Below, piece after piece: positions 18,901 to 28,265 of a stretch of 64,000 nucleotides of DNA. The translations under genes and the position numbers were made by a program. The notes beneath the pieces are model-generated. The model was given only the letters and a program-made list of their open reading frames with translations. It was not told the DNA's origin and searched no databases. This DNA is from JBAJNN01 sp036881905 (GTDB lineage: Bacteria > Pseudomonadota > Alphaproteobacteria > Rhizobiales > Im1), in the NCBI GenBank assembly GCA_036881905.1, contig JBAJNN010000002.1, positions 73,318 to 137,317 of the forward strand. Direction: 5' to 3'. Numbering within the stretch: the first letter of the stretch is position 1; every line of letters begins with the position of its first letter.

Positions 18901-20505
18901 ATGCCGGACAGAAAACAGTTTTATATCACCACAGCCATTTACTATGCCAACGGCGACCCGCATATCGGACACGCCTACGAGCTTGTCGCGAGCGATGCTC
19001 TGGCCCGGTTCAAGCGGCTTGATGGTTACGATGTGTTCTTTTTGACCGGCAGCGACGAACATGGGATCAAAGTGCTGCAAAAAGCAATGAGCCACGGCAT
19101 CACGCCCGAAGAATGCGCCAACCGCAATACGCGGAAATTTATCGATCTGGCACGAGCGCTCAATTGTTCCAATGATGATTTTATCCGCACCAGCCAGGAA
19201 AGGCACAAATGCGCCTGCGCGGCGATCTGGCGGCGTATGGCGGAGAATGGCGACATTTATCCCGGCACCTATGCGGGGTGGTACTCGGTGCGCGATGAAT
19301 GCTTTTACGATGAGAGCGAACTTGTTGCCGCCGATGACGGAACTAGACTGTCGCCGCAGGGCGCGCCGGTCGAGTGGATGGAGGAGGAAAGCTATTTCTT
19401 CAGGCTTTCCGCCTATCGGGACCGGCTGCTGGCCCATTATGACGCCAATCGCGATTTCATAGGCCCGCGAGCCCGCTTCAATGAAGTGGTCCGTTTCGTG
19501 GAGGGGGGCTTGCGCGATCTCTCCATCTCGCGCGGTACCCTGAAATGGGGGGTGAAGGTGCCGGACGACCCACGCCATGTCATGTATGTCTGGGTCGATG
19601 CGCTCACCAATTACCTCTCCGCTTTGGGCTTTCCCGATGAAGACTCCCCGCGCTATCGTTACTGGCCCGCCGATATGCACATTATCGGCAAGGATATTGT
19701 GCGGTTTCACGGCGTTTACTGGCCGGCCTTTTTGATGTCGGCCTGCCTGCCCCTGCCGCGTCGGATCTACGCGCATGGCTTCCTGCTCGCCTGCGGCGAG
19801 AAAATGTCAAAATCGCTCGGCAATGTCGTCGATCCCTTCACCGTCGCCGAACATTACGGAGTCGACCAGCTGCGCTATTTCTTCCTGCGCGAGGTTCCTT
19901 TCTCCCATGACGGCAATTACTCTCATGAGGCGATTATCCGGCGGATCGATACCGACCTCGCCAATGCCTTGGGGAATCTGGCGCAACGGTGCCTGTCGAT
20001 GATCGCCAAAAATTGCGCCGGGATTCTTCCCGATCCCGGACCGCTCGATGGCGACGATCAAGCGTTGCTGGCCGCCGCCGACACGCTGATCGACACACTG
20101 CGCCTGCACATCGACGCTCAAAAGCTGCATGGTATGTTGAGCGCAGTCTGGCAGGTCGTCGGCGCGGCCAATCGCTATTTCGACGCGCAAAAACCTTGGG
20201 TTTCGCGCAAGAGCGATCCGCAACGCATGGCGAGCGTTCTCTACGTCACCGCAGAGACTTTGCGCCAGCTTGCCATCGTGCTGCAACCGTTCATGCCCGA
20301 CTCCGCCGGCGCGTTGCTCGATCTTCTGGCGGTGCCGGTCGGGTCCCGCGATTTTTCTTATCTCGGGCCCGAGGGCCGGCTTAAGGCCGGTGTGGCGCTG
20401 CCCGCCCCCTCGCCGGTTTTCCCACGCTATGCGGGGGAAGGGCAAACCGCCCCCGACACCACGCCGAAAGGGAACCATGCCGACGCCACCATTCATTGTC
20501 GATAG
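18901..20505 (+). CDS. metG: Methionyl-tRNA synthetase
   Basis: This 534-residue class I synthetase charges tRNA-Met. The HIGH motif is in NGDPHIGHAYE near residue 20, and KMSKS is exact (GEKMSKSLGN) near residue 300. The insert around residues 125-145 (YSVRDECFYDESEL) lacks the full set of zinc cysteines and the C-terminal EMAP domain is absent, as in the alphaproteobacterial form. The gene overlaps tatD by 29 bases. Confidence 0.96.
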   Translation: MPDRKQFYITTAIYYANGDPHIGHAYELVASDALARFKRLDGYDVFFLTGSDEHGIKVLQKAMSHGITPEECANRNTRKFIDLARALNCSNDDFIRTSQERHKCACAAIWRRMAENGDIYPGTYAGWYSVRDECFYDESELVAADDGTRLSPQGAPVEWMEEESYFFRLSAYRDRLLAHYDANRDFIGPRARFNEVVRFVEGGLRDLSISRGTLKWGVKVPDDPRHVMYVWVDALTNYLSALGFPDEDSPRYRYWPADMHIIGKDIVRFHGVYWPAFLMSACLPLPRRIYAHGFLLACGEKMSKSLGNVVDPFTVAEHYGVDQLRYFFLREVPFSHDGNYSHEAIIRRIDTDLANALGNLAQRCLSMIAKNCAGILPDPGPLDGDDQALLAAADTLIDTLRLHIDAQKLHGMLSAVWQVVGAANRYFDAQKPWVSRKSDPQRMASVLYVTAETLRQLAIVLQPFMPDSAGALLDLLAVPVGSRDFSYLGPEGRLKAGVALPAPSPVFPRYAGEGQTAPDTTPKGNHADATIHCR

Positions 20506-21313
20506 CCATTGCCATCTCGATTTTCTGGTGCTGGCCGAAAACATCGACGCGGTTTTGGAACGCGCCCACCGTGCCAGCGTCGGCCTCATGATGACGATTT
20601 CCACTCGGGTTAAGGCGTTCGAGCGGGTGCTGGCCATTGCCGAGGCTCATGACAGTGTTTATTGCACGGTGGGGACTCACCCCCATTATGCCAATGAAGA
20701 GCGTGATGTGACCGCCGACCGGCTGGTTGCGCTGGCTGAGCATCCCAAGGTTATCGGCATCGGCGAGGCCGGGCTCGATTATCATTATGACAAAAGCCCG
20801 CGCGACATTCAGGCGAGAAGTTTTCGCGCCCATATTGCCGCGGCGCGCGAAACCGGCCTGCCGCTCGTCATTCACAGCCGCGCGGCGGAAGGCGACACCG
20901 CCGCTATTCTCGAAGAGGAATATGCCAAAGGGGCGTTCATGCCGCTCCTGCACTGTTTCAGCTCCGATGGTTCCCTGGCGCGCCGCGCGCTGGCTCTTGG
21001 CGGTTATGTTTCGTTTTCCGGTATCATCACGTTTAAAAATACTGAAGCCCTGCGCGCCGCGGCATACGAGACGCCCGCGGACAGAATTTTGGTCGAAACC
21101 GACGCGCCCTATCTTGCCCCGGTTCCGATGCGCGGCAAACCCAACGAACCGGCTTTCGTCGCCCACACCCTCGCCAGGCTGGCCGAAATCAAAGGCGTGT
21201 CGCCAGAGACGATGGCTATGCGGACCTCGGCCAATTTCTTCCGCCTGTTCGCCAAGGCCGATCCCGACCGGGCCGAAATGGGCGTAAAGGAGACTAAGGC
21301 GCACGGCCCATGA
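20477..21313 (+). CDS. tatD: TatD-family metal-dependent hydrolase (putative DNase)
   Basis: The 278-residue TIM-barrel hydrolase starts at ATG 20477 (MPTPPFIVDSHCHLDFL). Metal ligands are visible: HxH in DSHCHLD, Glu in IGIGEAGLDYHY, His in LVIHSRAAEGD and LLHCFSSDG, and Asp in VETDAPYLAPVP. Members of this family are 3'-5' exonucleases acting on DNA. The start lies within the last codons of metG and its stop overlaps the next gene, consistent with one operon. Read-through upstream of 20477 is a metG shadow. Confidence 0.93.
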   Translation: MPTPPFIVDSHCHLDFLVLAENIDAVLERAHRASVGLMMTISTRVKAFERVLAIAEAHDSVYCTVGTHPHYANEERDVTADRLVALAEHPKVIGIGEAGLDYHYDKSPRDIQARSFRAHIAAARETGLPLVIHSRAAEGDTAAILEEEYAKGAFMPLLHCFSSDGSLARRALALGGYVSFSGIITFKNTEALRAAAYETPADRILVETDAPYLAPVPMRGKPNEPAFVAHTLARLAEIKGVSPETMAMRTSANFFRLFAKADPDRAEMGVKETKAHGP

Positions 21314-22107
21314 GCCTTGAGTTCAACATTCTCGGCTGCGGGTCTTCCGGCGGCGTGCCGCGCATCGGCGATCATTGGGGGGCTTGCGACCGGAAAAACC
21401 CGAGAAACCGGCGGCGACGCTGTTCCATTCTGGTGCGCCGATATTCTTCACAAGGCGTCACCAGCCTTCTTGTGGACAGTTCACCCGACCTTCGCCAACA
21501 ACTGCTTGAAATCGATACCGGCTGGCTTGATGGTGTTTTCTACACTCATATCCATGCCGATCATACCCATGGCATCGATGAATTGCGCGCGGTCGCGATC
21601 AACGGCAAAAGATGCGTGCGCATCTGGGCCGACCGTTCCACCATGGACTCTCTGCGCCGACGCTTCGCCTATTGTTTCGAGACCCCGCCCGCGAGCCATT
21701 ATCCACCGATCCTCGATCCCCATATCATGACGCCGCCATCGACTGCGAATGTGGACGGACCGGGCGGCGTGATAGAGGCGCAGTCATTCACACTCGAACA
21801 TGGCGCTATGGATGTCCTTGGTTTTCGCTTCGGCGCGCTCGCCTACACGCCGGATGTGAGCAATATTCCAGACGAAAGCATCGACAGTTTACGTAATCTC
21901 GATGTCTGGATCGTCGATGCCCTGCGTCCGGCGCCGCATCCGAGCCATTTCAACGTCGCGCTTGCGCTTGACTGGATCGATCGGCTCAAACCGCGCCGCG
22001 CCATTCTGACCAATATGCATCTCGATCTCGACTATGAAACCCTCAAACGTGATCTGCCCCGTAGTGTCGAACCGGCGTTCGACGGGCTTGTCGTCACCGC
22101 GCCATAG
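21310..22107 (+). CDS. MBL-fold metallo-hydrolase (PhnP-like)
   Basis: The 265-residue protein belongs to the metallo-beta-lactamase fold phosphodiesterases. The metal site is HIHADHTHGIDE (HxHxDH), the N-terminal glycine motif is GCGSSGGVPR, and a late histidine lies in LTNMHLDLDY. PhnP-type enzymes open cyclic phosphodiesters; this paralogue, always downstream of tatD in alphaproteobacteria, has no settled role. The ATGA overlap with tatD shows coupling. It ends the rlpA-tmk-holB-metG-tatD run. Confidence 0.9.
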   Translation: MSLEFNILGCGSSGGVPRIGDHWGACDRKNPRNRRRRCSILVRRYSSQGVTSLLVDSSPDLRQQLLEIDTGWLDGVFYTHIHADHTHGIDELRAVAINGKRCVRIWADRSTMDSLRRRFAYCFETPPASHYPPILDPHIMTPPSTANVDGPGGVIEAQSFTLEHGAMDVLGFRFGALAYTPDVSNIPDESIDSLRNLDVWIVDALRPAPHPSHFNVALALDWIDRLKPRRAILTNMHLDLDYETLKRDLPRSVEPAFDGLVVTAP

Positions 22108-22286
22108 CGGCCGCGTTTCATGCGGCAGGGTGGGAGGCGTTCGCCGAGGGGCTTGCTAAACCGGTGGTCGAGCGATGATCGGGGTTTCTCGTCAAAACAG
22201 AAGGATAACGCTGATTCATGGCCTCGGGTCCGCAATATCGCAATACCCCCCGATTCCGGATGAGTGGGGGGTGATGACGGTCTGGT

Positions 22287-22609
22287 TCAATGTTTCGCGG
22301 CGATCAGTTTCAAGCCTACGACACCGCCAATGATCATCAAAAGTGAAAGAACCTTCAACGCGCTGATCGGCTCCTTAAAAATAGGATGCCTACAATCGCC
22401 GCCAAGCCGACGCCCAGCCCCGACCAGATGGTGTAGGCGGTGCTGACGGGAATGACACGCAATGTCAACGACAAGAGCCAGAAACTAACGCCATAAAGCG
22501 TCAGGCTGAGTAACGAAAATCTCCAGTCGGAAAACCCGTCCGACATTTTAGGCGAGGTTGTCGCACAAACCTCGACCGCAATCGCACAGAGCAAATAAAG
22601 CCAAGCCAT
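22287..22609 (-). pseudogene. SMR-family multidrug exporter, frameshifted
   Basis: From ATG 22609 the frame reads MAWLYLLCAIAVEVCATTSP with the conserved membrane glutamate (AIAVEV) and YTIWSGLGVGLAAIVGILF, a clear four-helix SMR protein. Near 22383, at a T5AA run, the frame breaks. Restoring one base gives KEPISALKVLSLLMIIGGVV and a normal end at 22287, about 107 residues. Without it the protein loses the fourth helix and stops after about 85 residues. Either a pseudogene or a homopolymer error. Confidence 0.85.
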
Positions 22610-22933
22610 TGTAACCCCCTTTCCTGTTTCCACGACGATATAGGTTTATCAAGATGGCAAAATGCGCATAATAAGCAGCTTACTCCTTCCATAATCGCCT
22701 TACCGCTTCGACAATCGTTGCGGCGCCCTCTCTCCATGCCCGAAAACCGTTCAATTATCCGGTTGATCGTCCCTCCGGGACCATGACGTTTAAGCAAGCC
22801 GGTCTGAAACAGCGCAAAAAACCAGCGTCAGCCGCATGACGGCCCCGGAAAATAAAACTCTTGACGAAATTTATCGGGGAAGCTACTATTACCAGTAGTT
22901 TAAAGTGCAACTTAGATAAGGAGGATTAAGCTC
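22610..22933. other. Intergenic region, no gene seen
   Basis: The only readable signals are the promoter at 22861-22889 and a ribosome-binding site at 22919-22924 for the gene that follows. Short frames here have no family similarity. Confidence 0.6.
22861..22889 (+). promoter_or_regulatory. Sigma70-type promoter for the secreted protein at 22934
   Basis: TTGACG (22861-22866), a 17-base spacer and TACTAT (22884-22889) stand 45 bp before the start codon. A TAAGGAGG ribosome-binding site follows in the right place. Confidence 0.65.
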
Positions 22934-23401
22934 ATGAATTCGATGAAAATGGCTTTGACCGCAATCGGTCTGGTCGGCGTTCTGGCGACACCGGCTCTGG
23001 CCGGACGCGATAACGCTGAGCGTAATTACTACGCCGAACGCGGTGCATATGGTGGCGGGGAGCGCAACTTCGTCCATGAACAGGCCCATCGCAGCCACGC
23101 TGCCGCATATAAGGCCTCGACCGAACAAAAGGGGCCTTCCTGCACCCATGCTGTCGTCAGGGTCGCTGCGAGTGCGGCCTTTGATGATGCTATCGGTGGA
23201 GCCGTTTGGGGTGCCAGAAAATTGGGTCCTGCCGGGGTGGCTAAGGGCGCCGCTGAGGGTGCCGTTATAGCAGGCGTCGGAATGGCGGTCCATACAGTGA
23301 GGACCGATCCCGCCTGTACCGGAAAAAAGGAATCCGAGAAAAAAGAATCTAAGGAAAAAGATCCTGATAAAAAAGACCCCGACCATTCTTTCTCAGCCTA
23401 A
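22934..23401 (+). CDS. Secreted hypothetical protein with glycine-zipper segment and charged tail
   Basis: The 155-residue protein has a clear Sec signal peptide (MNSMKMALTAIGLVGVLATP, cleavage after ALA near residue 23). A polar region rich in His, Tyr and Arg follows, then a glycine/alanine-rich stretch (AVWGARKLGPAGVAKGAAEG) resembling a glycine zipper able to insert in or cross membranes. The end is almost only Lys, Glu, Asp and Ser. Two cysteines (CTH, ACTG) could pair in the periplasm. I do not recognise the family. A related but broken copy lies at 23733-23990. Confidence 0.75.
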   Translation: MNSMKMALTAIGLVGVLATPALAGRDNAERNYYAERGAYGGGERNFVHEQAHRSHAAAYKASTEQKGPSCTHAVVRVAASAAFDDAIGGAVWGARKLGPAGVAKGAAEGAVIAGVGMAVHTVRTDPACTGKKESEKKESKEKDPDKKDPDHSFSA

Positions 23402-23495
23402 CAAAACTCGGACCTGTCGGGGGAAGGAGTGTCTCCCTTCCCTCGGATTGCCCGAAGGGTTGAAGGTATCAAAGGTTTCAGTATAGAGGTCAAAA

Positions 23496-23651
23496 ATGGA
23501 TTTTGAACTTCTAAGGAGCGTAATCATAAACTCGGCGATAGTGACGACCTTGTTTGTTATATTTACAATGATTCTGGATAGCATATTGAATAAAAAGGGC
23601 AGGTCAGGTTTAGTAAAAATAGATTTTATAGGATTATTAATTTTTTTCTGA
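23496..23651 (+). CDS. Possible small membrane protein (51 residues)
   Basis: An ATG with an AGAGGT ribosome-binding site opens a 51-residue frame: a hydrophobic helix (SAIVTTLFVIFTMILDSIL), a short basic loop (NKKGRSG), and a second hydrophobic end (IDFIGLLIFF). Base composition is much richer in A/T than the flanks. It could be a small inner-membrane peptide or the head of a broken gene. No family recognised. Confidence 0.4.
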   Translation: MDFELLRSVIINSAIVTTLFVIFTMILDSILNKKGRSGLVKIDFIGLLIFF

Positions 23652-23732
23652 TAATTTCTGTGCTCCACTATATACGCGTCGCTTACGGATGGAGTTTTTT
23701 TGGATGGTTGTTCGGGTAACCGACGCGATTGA

Positions 23733-23990
23733 CATAGCGAGAACCGATCCCGACCGAGATCAAAAGCGAGCACCACGGATAGGGCGGCGTGCGACAAGGC
23801 GACCTGCGCCTGGAAAATGCGGGAATACGCCGCCTACGGTACTGTGATCGGTAGCCTTGGCGGTCCGCTGGGCCGTACCCTCGGCGTTGCCGTAGGCGCC
23901 GTCGTTGGAGCAAAATCGAAGGAGTGCAAGCCTAAAAAAGACAGCAGCCACCATGACGGTAGCGATGGCGGCGGTCCTCACCGAGCCTAG
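23733..23990 (+). pseudogene. Degenerate glycine-zipper protein related to the gene at 22934
   Basis: An open frame without a proper start encodes CDKATCAWKMREYAAYGTVI, then GGPLGRTLGVAVGAVVGAKS and a Lys/Asp/His/Gly tail. The layout (two cysteines, glycine/alanine hydrophobic stretch, charged tail) copies the protein at 22934, but the signal-peptide part is lost. The ATG at 23817 would leave 57 residues. Most likely a decayed paralogue. Confidence 0.5.
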
Positions 23991-24059
23991 CAAAGCATGT
24001 ATAAGCGCATATCCCCTGGAGGGATCATACGATTTCTGGTTTTTCGGGAGATTTATACG

Positions 24060-24640
24060 ATGCGGTTTAGAGGCGTTTATAGAGACGTTTATGAAGAGCT
24101 GAGGAAGGGGCGTAAGATCTCCTTCGGATTTTCGTTGTTGCGCGCCATGGTTATAGAGTCGGTTTGGGTCGCTGCGGTCTTGGCGCTCGCGTTGGCGCTT
24201 CTGGACGCAGGTATACAGGTGGGTTTTTGGATTAAAGATACATTTTCAGGCAAACGAAAGTTTAACGCGGGCGCTTTATCTCTTCCTGGGGTTCTTCCTA
24301 TCACAGTGGGTTATGATTGCTTATCTGAAATATATTCGAGACACAGGCGCGCGCGATTCGTTCTGGAAGCGGGCCTTTAAGGCGTTCATATTTTCTTGCC
24401 TGGCCGCAGTGATGTTTCACGCGGCGCTTATCGCGGCCGGGTCTGGACGCGATGTTTCCACAATAAGTATCCTGATTACCTTGGCGGTGTGTTTTCCATG
24501 CGGGCTGGTGATGATATCGCACATTAACGCCTCAGGGGAAGATGCTGACGCGGCGAGAACCGATTCCCGAGCGATACCGCCGGAGCGAGCCGGTTCGATC
24601 CAACACAAGAATCGGTATCGGCGGCATGACGGCCACGGGA
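24060..24640 (+). pseudogene. Multi-pass membrane protein, frameshifted and cut by the insertion element
   Basis: From ATG 24060 (MRFRGVYRDVYEELRKGRKI) the frame encodes a first hydrophobic helix (SVWVAAVLALALALLDAG). Around 24265-24285 the coding signal passes to another frame, where ALYLFLGFFLSQWVMIAYL, AFIFSCLAAVMFHAALIAA and ISILITLAVCFPCGLVMI continue the membrane pattern. Four helices of this kind, with the first gene's GKRKFNAG loop, recall YIP1-like or similar inner-membrane proteins, but I do not recognise it. Its 3' end meets the IS at 24645. Confidence 0.55.
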
Positions 24641-24644
24641 ACTG

Positions 24645-25480
24645 GGGTCCGGGCTCATTACAGCCACCATATAATGGCAGCAGCGAGAGCGACGGCGGCC
24701 ATAAAGTTTTTGACTTTGCGGTCGAACCATGTTGCAATGTGTCGCCAGTCCTTGAGGCGACAAAACATGTGTTCGATGATGTTGCGCTGTTTATAAACGG
24801 CTTTTTCGTAGTCGTATTGGAGCTTCCGGTTTTTGCGAGGCGGGATCACCACCGATGTTGCGTGTTCTTGCAGCCATTTCCGCGGTTCCTTGCTGTCATA
24901 GCCCTTGTCAGCGACGAGTTCCCCGGCAGGCGGCATGGCTTCGAGACACGGCCGGGCGGGCCTACAATCGTGGACGTTTCCCGGCCTCAGGAGTAGGACA
25001 AGCGGTCTGCCCTTGCCGTCGCAGACGGCATGGAGCTTGGTGTTTCGTCCCCCTTTGGTGCGGCCGATAACATGAGTCAAGGCTCCCCTTTCCGCCATCG
25101 GCGCAACGGTGAACCTTAAGGCAGGTGGGATCGATAAACAGCCGGTCAGGCACGCCATCAGCGCCCCCAAGGCGCTGCCTTCCTAGAGACCGCGCTCCGC
25201 CCATCGCACAAAACGGTTATAGAGCGTTTCCTTTGGGCCCTTAGACCTCACGAGGACAATCGGCCCAACATCCACCATTGTTCAGTGCGTGAACGATTGC
25301 GCTCAACACCGGGCGATCATCCCCAATCCTTGCCCCGGCTATCCGTCGGCGCAAGGGGTTCGATCCGAGCCCATCGCGTGTCCGAAACCAAAAGAAATCC
25401 ACCATTCTCACTGCCTTCTCACTGGAGACAGTGAAACACGTGAAACCAGACGTGGGAAGCCTTTTAATGGGGCCGGACCC
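24645..25480 (-). mobile_element. IS5-family insertion sequence (836 bp), transposase inactive
   Basis: The element is bounded by imperfect 16-bp inverted repeats, GGGTCCGGGCTCATTA at 24645-24660 and the complement of GGGTCCGGCCCCATTA at 25465-25480 (14 of 16 identical). Its length fits IS5-family IS427-like elements. It holds a decayed transposase on the minus strand. No clear target duplication is seen. The right end coincides with the first base of the yejA stop codon. Confidence 0.8.
24658..25405 (-). pseudogene. IS5-family transposase, several frameshifts and a stop
   Basis: ATG 25405 begins MVDFFWF; the N-terminal half (DDRPVLSAIVHALNNGG, then a stop after CPREV, then ETLYNRFVRWAERGL) is in pieces. 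The C-terminal half reads cleanly from THVIGRTKGGRNTKLHAV through VADKGYDSKEPRKWLQEH to RNIIEHMFCRLKDWRHIATW, with DDE-type aspartate and glutamate. Some IS5 relatives use one programmed frameshift, but the stop and extra shifts here point to decay. Confidence 0.85.
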
Positions 25481-27411
25481 TAGCCCTTGATGGCCCGGGC
25501 TTTTTTCTCGTCCCACCACCAGATCGAGGGAAAGCCATCAGAATATTCCGGCAAAGGCTCCAGGTAAGAATAGCGGTTCCAGAGCGCGATATGGGTGGGC
25601 GCCGTGTAGCGCGGCACCACATATTCGTTCCACAGCAAAACCCGATCGAGCGCATGTGTCGCCGCGACTAGCTCCGCGCGGGTTTTCGCCGCGATAATCC
25701 GGTCGATCAATTCATCGACCGCCGGATTCTTTATTCCCAAGATGTTATCCGATCCCGGCCGATCGGCTGCTTGCGACCCCCAAAAACCACGTTGCTCATT
25801 GCCGGGAGAAAGGCTTTGCACCTGTGTAAACGCGATCATATCGAAGTCAAATGTCCGCAACCGTTCGAAATATTGCGCGGAATCGACAACACGGAACGAA
25901 AATTCGATTCCGAGCCGTGTCAGACTTTTTTTGTAAAAATTGTTGAGAACTTCCATTGCTGGTTGGTAGGAGAGCATTTCCACTCTAAACGGCGTGCTAC
26001 TTGCCATATTGACCAGTGTGTCGTTTTCGATCTCTAAACCCGCCTCGCGCAAAAGCCTGGTCGCCTCACGCAAGTTTCGCCGTATCCGAACCGGCGTGCC
26101 CGAGACCGGAAGCTCATAGGGCTTGGCGAACAACTCTTTGGGTGCAGGGTTTTTCAGGCTTTTCAAAATCTCCAGCTCCAACCCTTGCGGAACCCCGTGG
26201 CTGGCCAGTTCCGTCTCGCCCCAATAACTCTTTATCCGATGGTAGACGTTGTACATGAGTGTCCTGTTGTCACCCTCAAAATCATAGGCCAGGTTAAAGG
26301 CGCGGCGCACCCGCCGGTCGGAAAATTTCTCACGACGCAGATTAAACCCCCACCCATACATCTCCCCGGTGGCCTTAAGACTTTGTGAAAATTCATGCTT
26401 GACGACATCCCCTCGTTTCGCGGCGGGAAAATCATAGCCCGTGACCCAGTTCTTTGCCGTCGCATCCCTGAAATAATCAAGCTCGCCAGCCTTGAACGCC
26501 TGAAAAGACACCGTACGGTCGCCGTAGGGGATAAAATGAATCTCATTGAGATTGTGTCGGCCGAGCGAGACCGGCAGGTCACGCCCCCAGTAATCGGGCA
26601 CTCTCTCATAAATAATCTTGCGGCCCGCCGTGACCTGTTTGATTCGGTAAGGCCCCGACCCTAAGGGAACCTCCAGGGTGGTTTTGGCAATATCGCGCTT
26701 TTTGCCGTCCGCGTCCGTGCCTTGCCACCAATGACGGGGCAGAATGGGGAATTCACCGACGATCACCCCCAATTCCCGATTATTGCCGGTTTGGGCGAAA
26801 CTGAAGGTGACATCGTGCTCCGCGCTTCTTAGGGCCCTGGTCACATTTCGGTAATAGCTCTTAAGGTATGGAGAGAAGGTTTTCCAAGTCTCGAACGACC
26901 AGACCACATCATCAGGTGTTATCGGGCGACCGTCATGCCACGCGGCTCGCGGCCGCAAACGATAGGTCACCCGCGAGAGATCATCGGCAATGCGCACAGC
27001 ACTGGCCAGCAAACCATATGAAGAATATGGCTCGTCAAGCGAAGAAGTCAGCAATGTGTTATACATCAGGCCCAATAGCGGGGGCGTGTCACCCCTGAGC
27101 GGAACGGGGTTGAGGCTGTCAAAAACATAGGGCATGCTCATGCACACGCGCCCTCCCTTGGGGGCGTCGGGGTTGACGTAGTCGAAATGTTTAAAATCGC
27201 GCCTGTATTTGACATCGCCGAAAAGCGACAGCCCATGAAGCCACCGGCCGGTTTGTAAGGCCCGCGCTTTAGTGGTCAACAAGCCCCTGACCGGCAGAAA
27301 CGGCAATGCCGCTCCGGCCCCGATCCCGATCAGCGCCTCACGCCGTCTTAATATCAGCCGCCCCGACGCGCCGCCTGTCGGCCCCATAGTGACAGGGTGT
27401 TGCCCCTTCAT
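25480..27411 (-). CDS. yejA: Peptide/microcin C-type ABC transporter periplasmic binding protein (YejA-like, SBP family 5)
   Basis: The 643-residue protein starts at ATG 27411, preceded by GGAGGT; a TTG upstream is unlikely. The N-terminus has a twin-arginine-like signal (RRREALIGIGAGAALPFLP). The family 5 fold is clear: FKHFDYVNPDAPKGG, YRLRPRAAWHDGRPITPDDV, WGFNLRREKFSDRRVRRAFN. YejA-type proteins bind peptides and peptide antibiotics. It stands alone; the double ATPase at 3446 may be its partner. The insertion element ends exactly at its stop. Confidence 0.9.
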   Translation of the reverse strand: MKGQHPVTMGPTGGASGRLILRRREALIGIGAGAALPFLPVRGLLTTKARALQTGRWLHGLSLFGDVKYRRDFKHFDYVNPDAPKGGRVCMSMPYVFDSLNPVPLRGDTPPLLGLMYNTLLTSSLDEPYSSYGLLASAVRIADDLSRVTYRLRPRAAWHDGRPITPDDVVWSFETWKTFSPYLKSYYRNVTRALRSAEHDVTFSFAQTGNNRELGVIVGEFPILPRHWWQGTDADGKKRDIAKTTLEVPLGSGPYRIKQVTAGRKIIYERVPDYWGRDLPVSLGRHNLNEIHFIPYGDRTVSFQAFKAGELDYFRDATAKNWVTGYDFPAAKRGDVVKHEFSQSLKATGEMYGWGFNLRREKFSDRRVRRAFNLAYDFEGDNRTLMYNVYHRIKSYWGETELASHGVPQGLELEILKSLKNPAPKELFAKPYELPVSGTPVRIRRNLREATRLLREAGLEIENDTLVNMASSTPFRVEMLSYQPAMEVLNNFYKKSLTRLGIEFSFRVVDSAQYFERLRTFDFDMIAFTQVQSLSPGNEQRGFWGSQAADRPGSDNILGIKNPAVDELIDRIIAAKTRAELVAATHALDRVLLWNEYVVPRYTAPTHIALWNRYSYLEPLPEYSDGFPSIWWWDEKKARAIKG

Positions 27412-27517
27412 ATCTCGCGACCTCCTCACTTTTGCCAAGATTGCGAATTCATTATGGTGGAATTTTCATTCCCCACCATTGGCAAAGTTTAGACCATGAT
27501 CCGATTCGGGTCAAGCG

Positions 27518-28099
27518 CTATTTATCGCCAGCAACGGGCTGATTGTTCTCCGACGCCTGCGGCAGGGGAAGCGGATTGTCGGACAAAGTCTGCAAATAGG
27601 CGAGAAGATTGGCCCGGCGCTCATCATTGCGCAAACCGGCGAAACTCATCTTGGTGCGGGAAACGTATTTTTGTGGGTTGGTAATAAACTGATTAAGAGC
27701 GGCGAAGGACCAACTGCCGATTTTCTCAGCTTTTTTCCTCATTGCCGCGGAATAGGAAAAGCCCTCATGGGTGGCAACCTTGCGGCCAACCACGCCATAG
27801 AGATTGGGGCCGATGCGGTTGGGCCCGCCCTTGTCAAAAGAGTGGCATGTGGTGCACACCCGAGCCTGTTTTCGCCCCTTCGTCGCATCGGCTTTAGCCA
27901 AAAGGACAAAGAAAGGAATTTTTTCCTTATGCCCGCTCGCTCCAGCCGTTTGCTCCTGCTTGACCGCAACGGCGTAGCCGGGCTTCGACGGCGTCGAAGG
28001 GGTGTAGATAATATCGGCGACAATGCCCAGAACCATTACGAGAAGCAGGGAGGAAAGGATCGCCCCGGCAATCTTGTTGAATTCGAACATATCCATCAT
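27518..28099 (-). CDS. Membrane-anchored cytochrome c (class I, cytochrome c2/c552-like)
   Basis: The 193-residue protein has an uncleaved N-terminal anchor (AILSSLLLVMVLGIVADII), a flexible linker and one class I cytochrome c domain. The haem site is CTTCHS, followed by GPNLYGVVGR, and the sixth ligand methionine is in YVSRTKMSFAGL. It resembles the alphaproteobacterial membrane cytochrome cy/c552 that carries electrons between the bc1 complex and oxidases at the periplasmic face. Confidence 0.92.
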   Translation of the reverse strand: MMDMFEFNKIAGAILSSLLLVMVLGIVADIIYTPSTPSKPGYAVAVKQEQTAGASGHKEKIPFFVLLAKADATKGRKQARVCTTCHSFDKGGPNRIGPNLYGVVGRKVATHEGFSYSAAMRKKAEKIGSWSFAALNQFITNPQKYVSRTKMSFAGLRNDERRANLLAYLQTLSDNPLPLPQASENNQPVAGDK

Positions 28100-28265
28100 G
28101 GTCGGTCAATTCCGTTTTCCACCGGCGCCCCGAGACTGACGGCCCGGAGCGACAAGCGGGACCATCAATGCGAAGCCAATGTGGCAAAATCCAGGGATTT
28201 ATGCAATACTTCGCAAAGTGTCTCACCCTCGCTTTGCCAGTGAAAATCGCCAATCATTTTAGCTC

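Noticed and set aside
18808..21304. Three long minus-strand frames of 276-322 codons
   Set aside because: Antisense to metG and tatD, which hold intact catalytic motifs.
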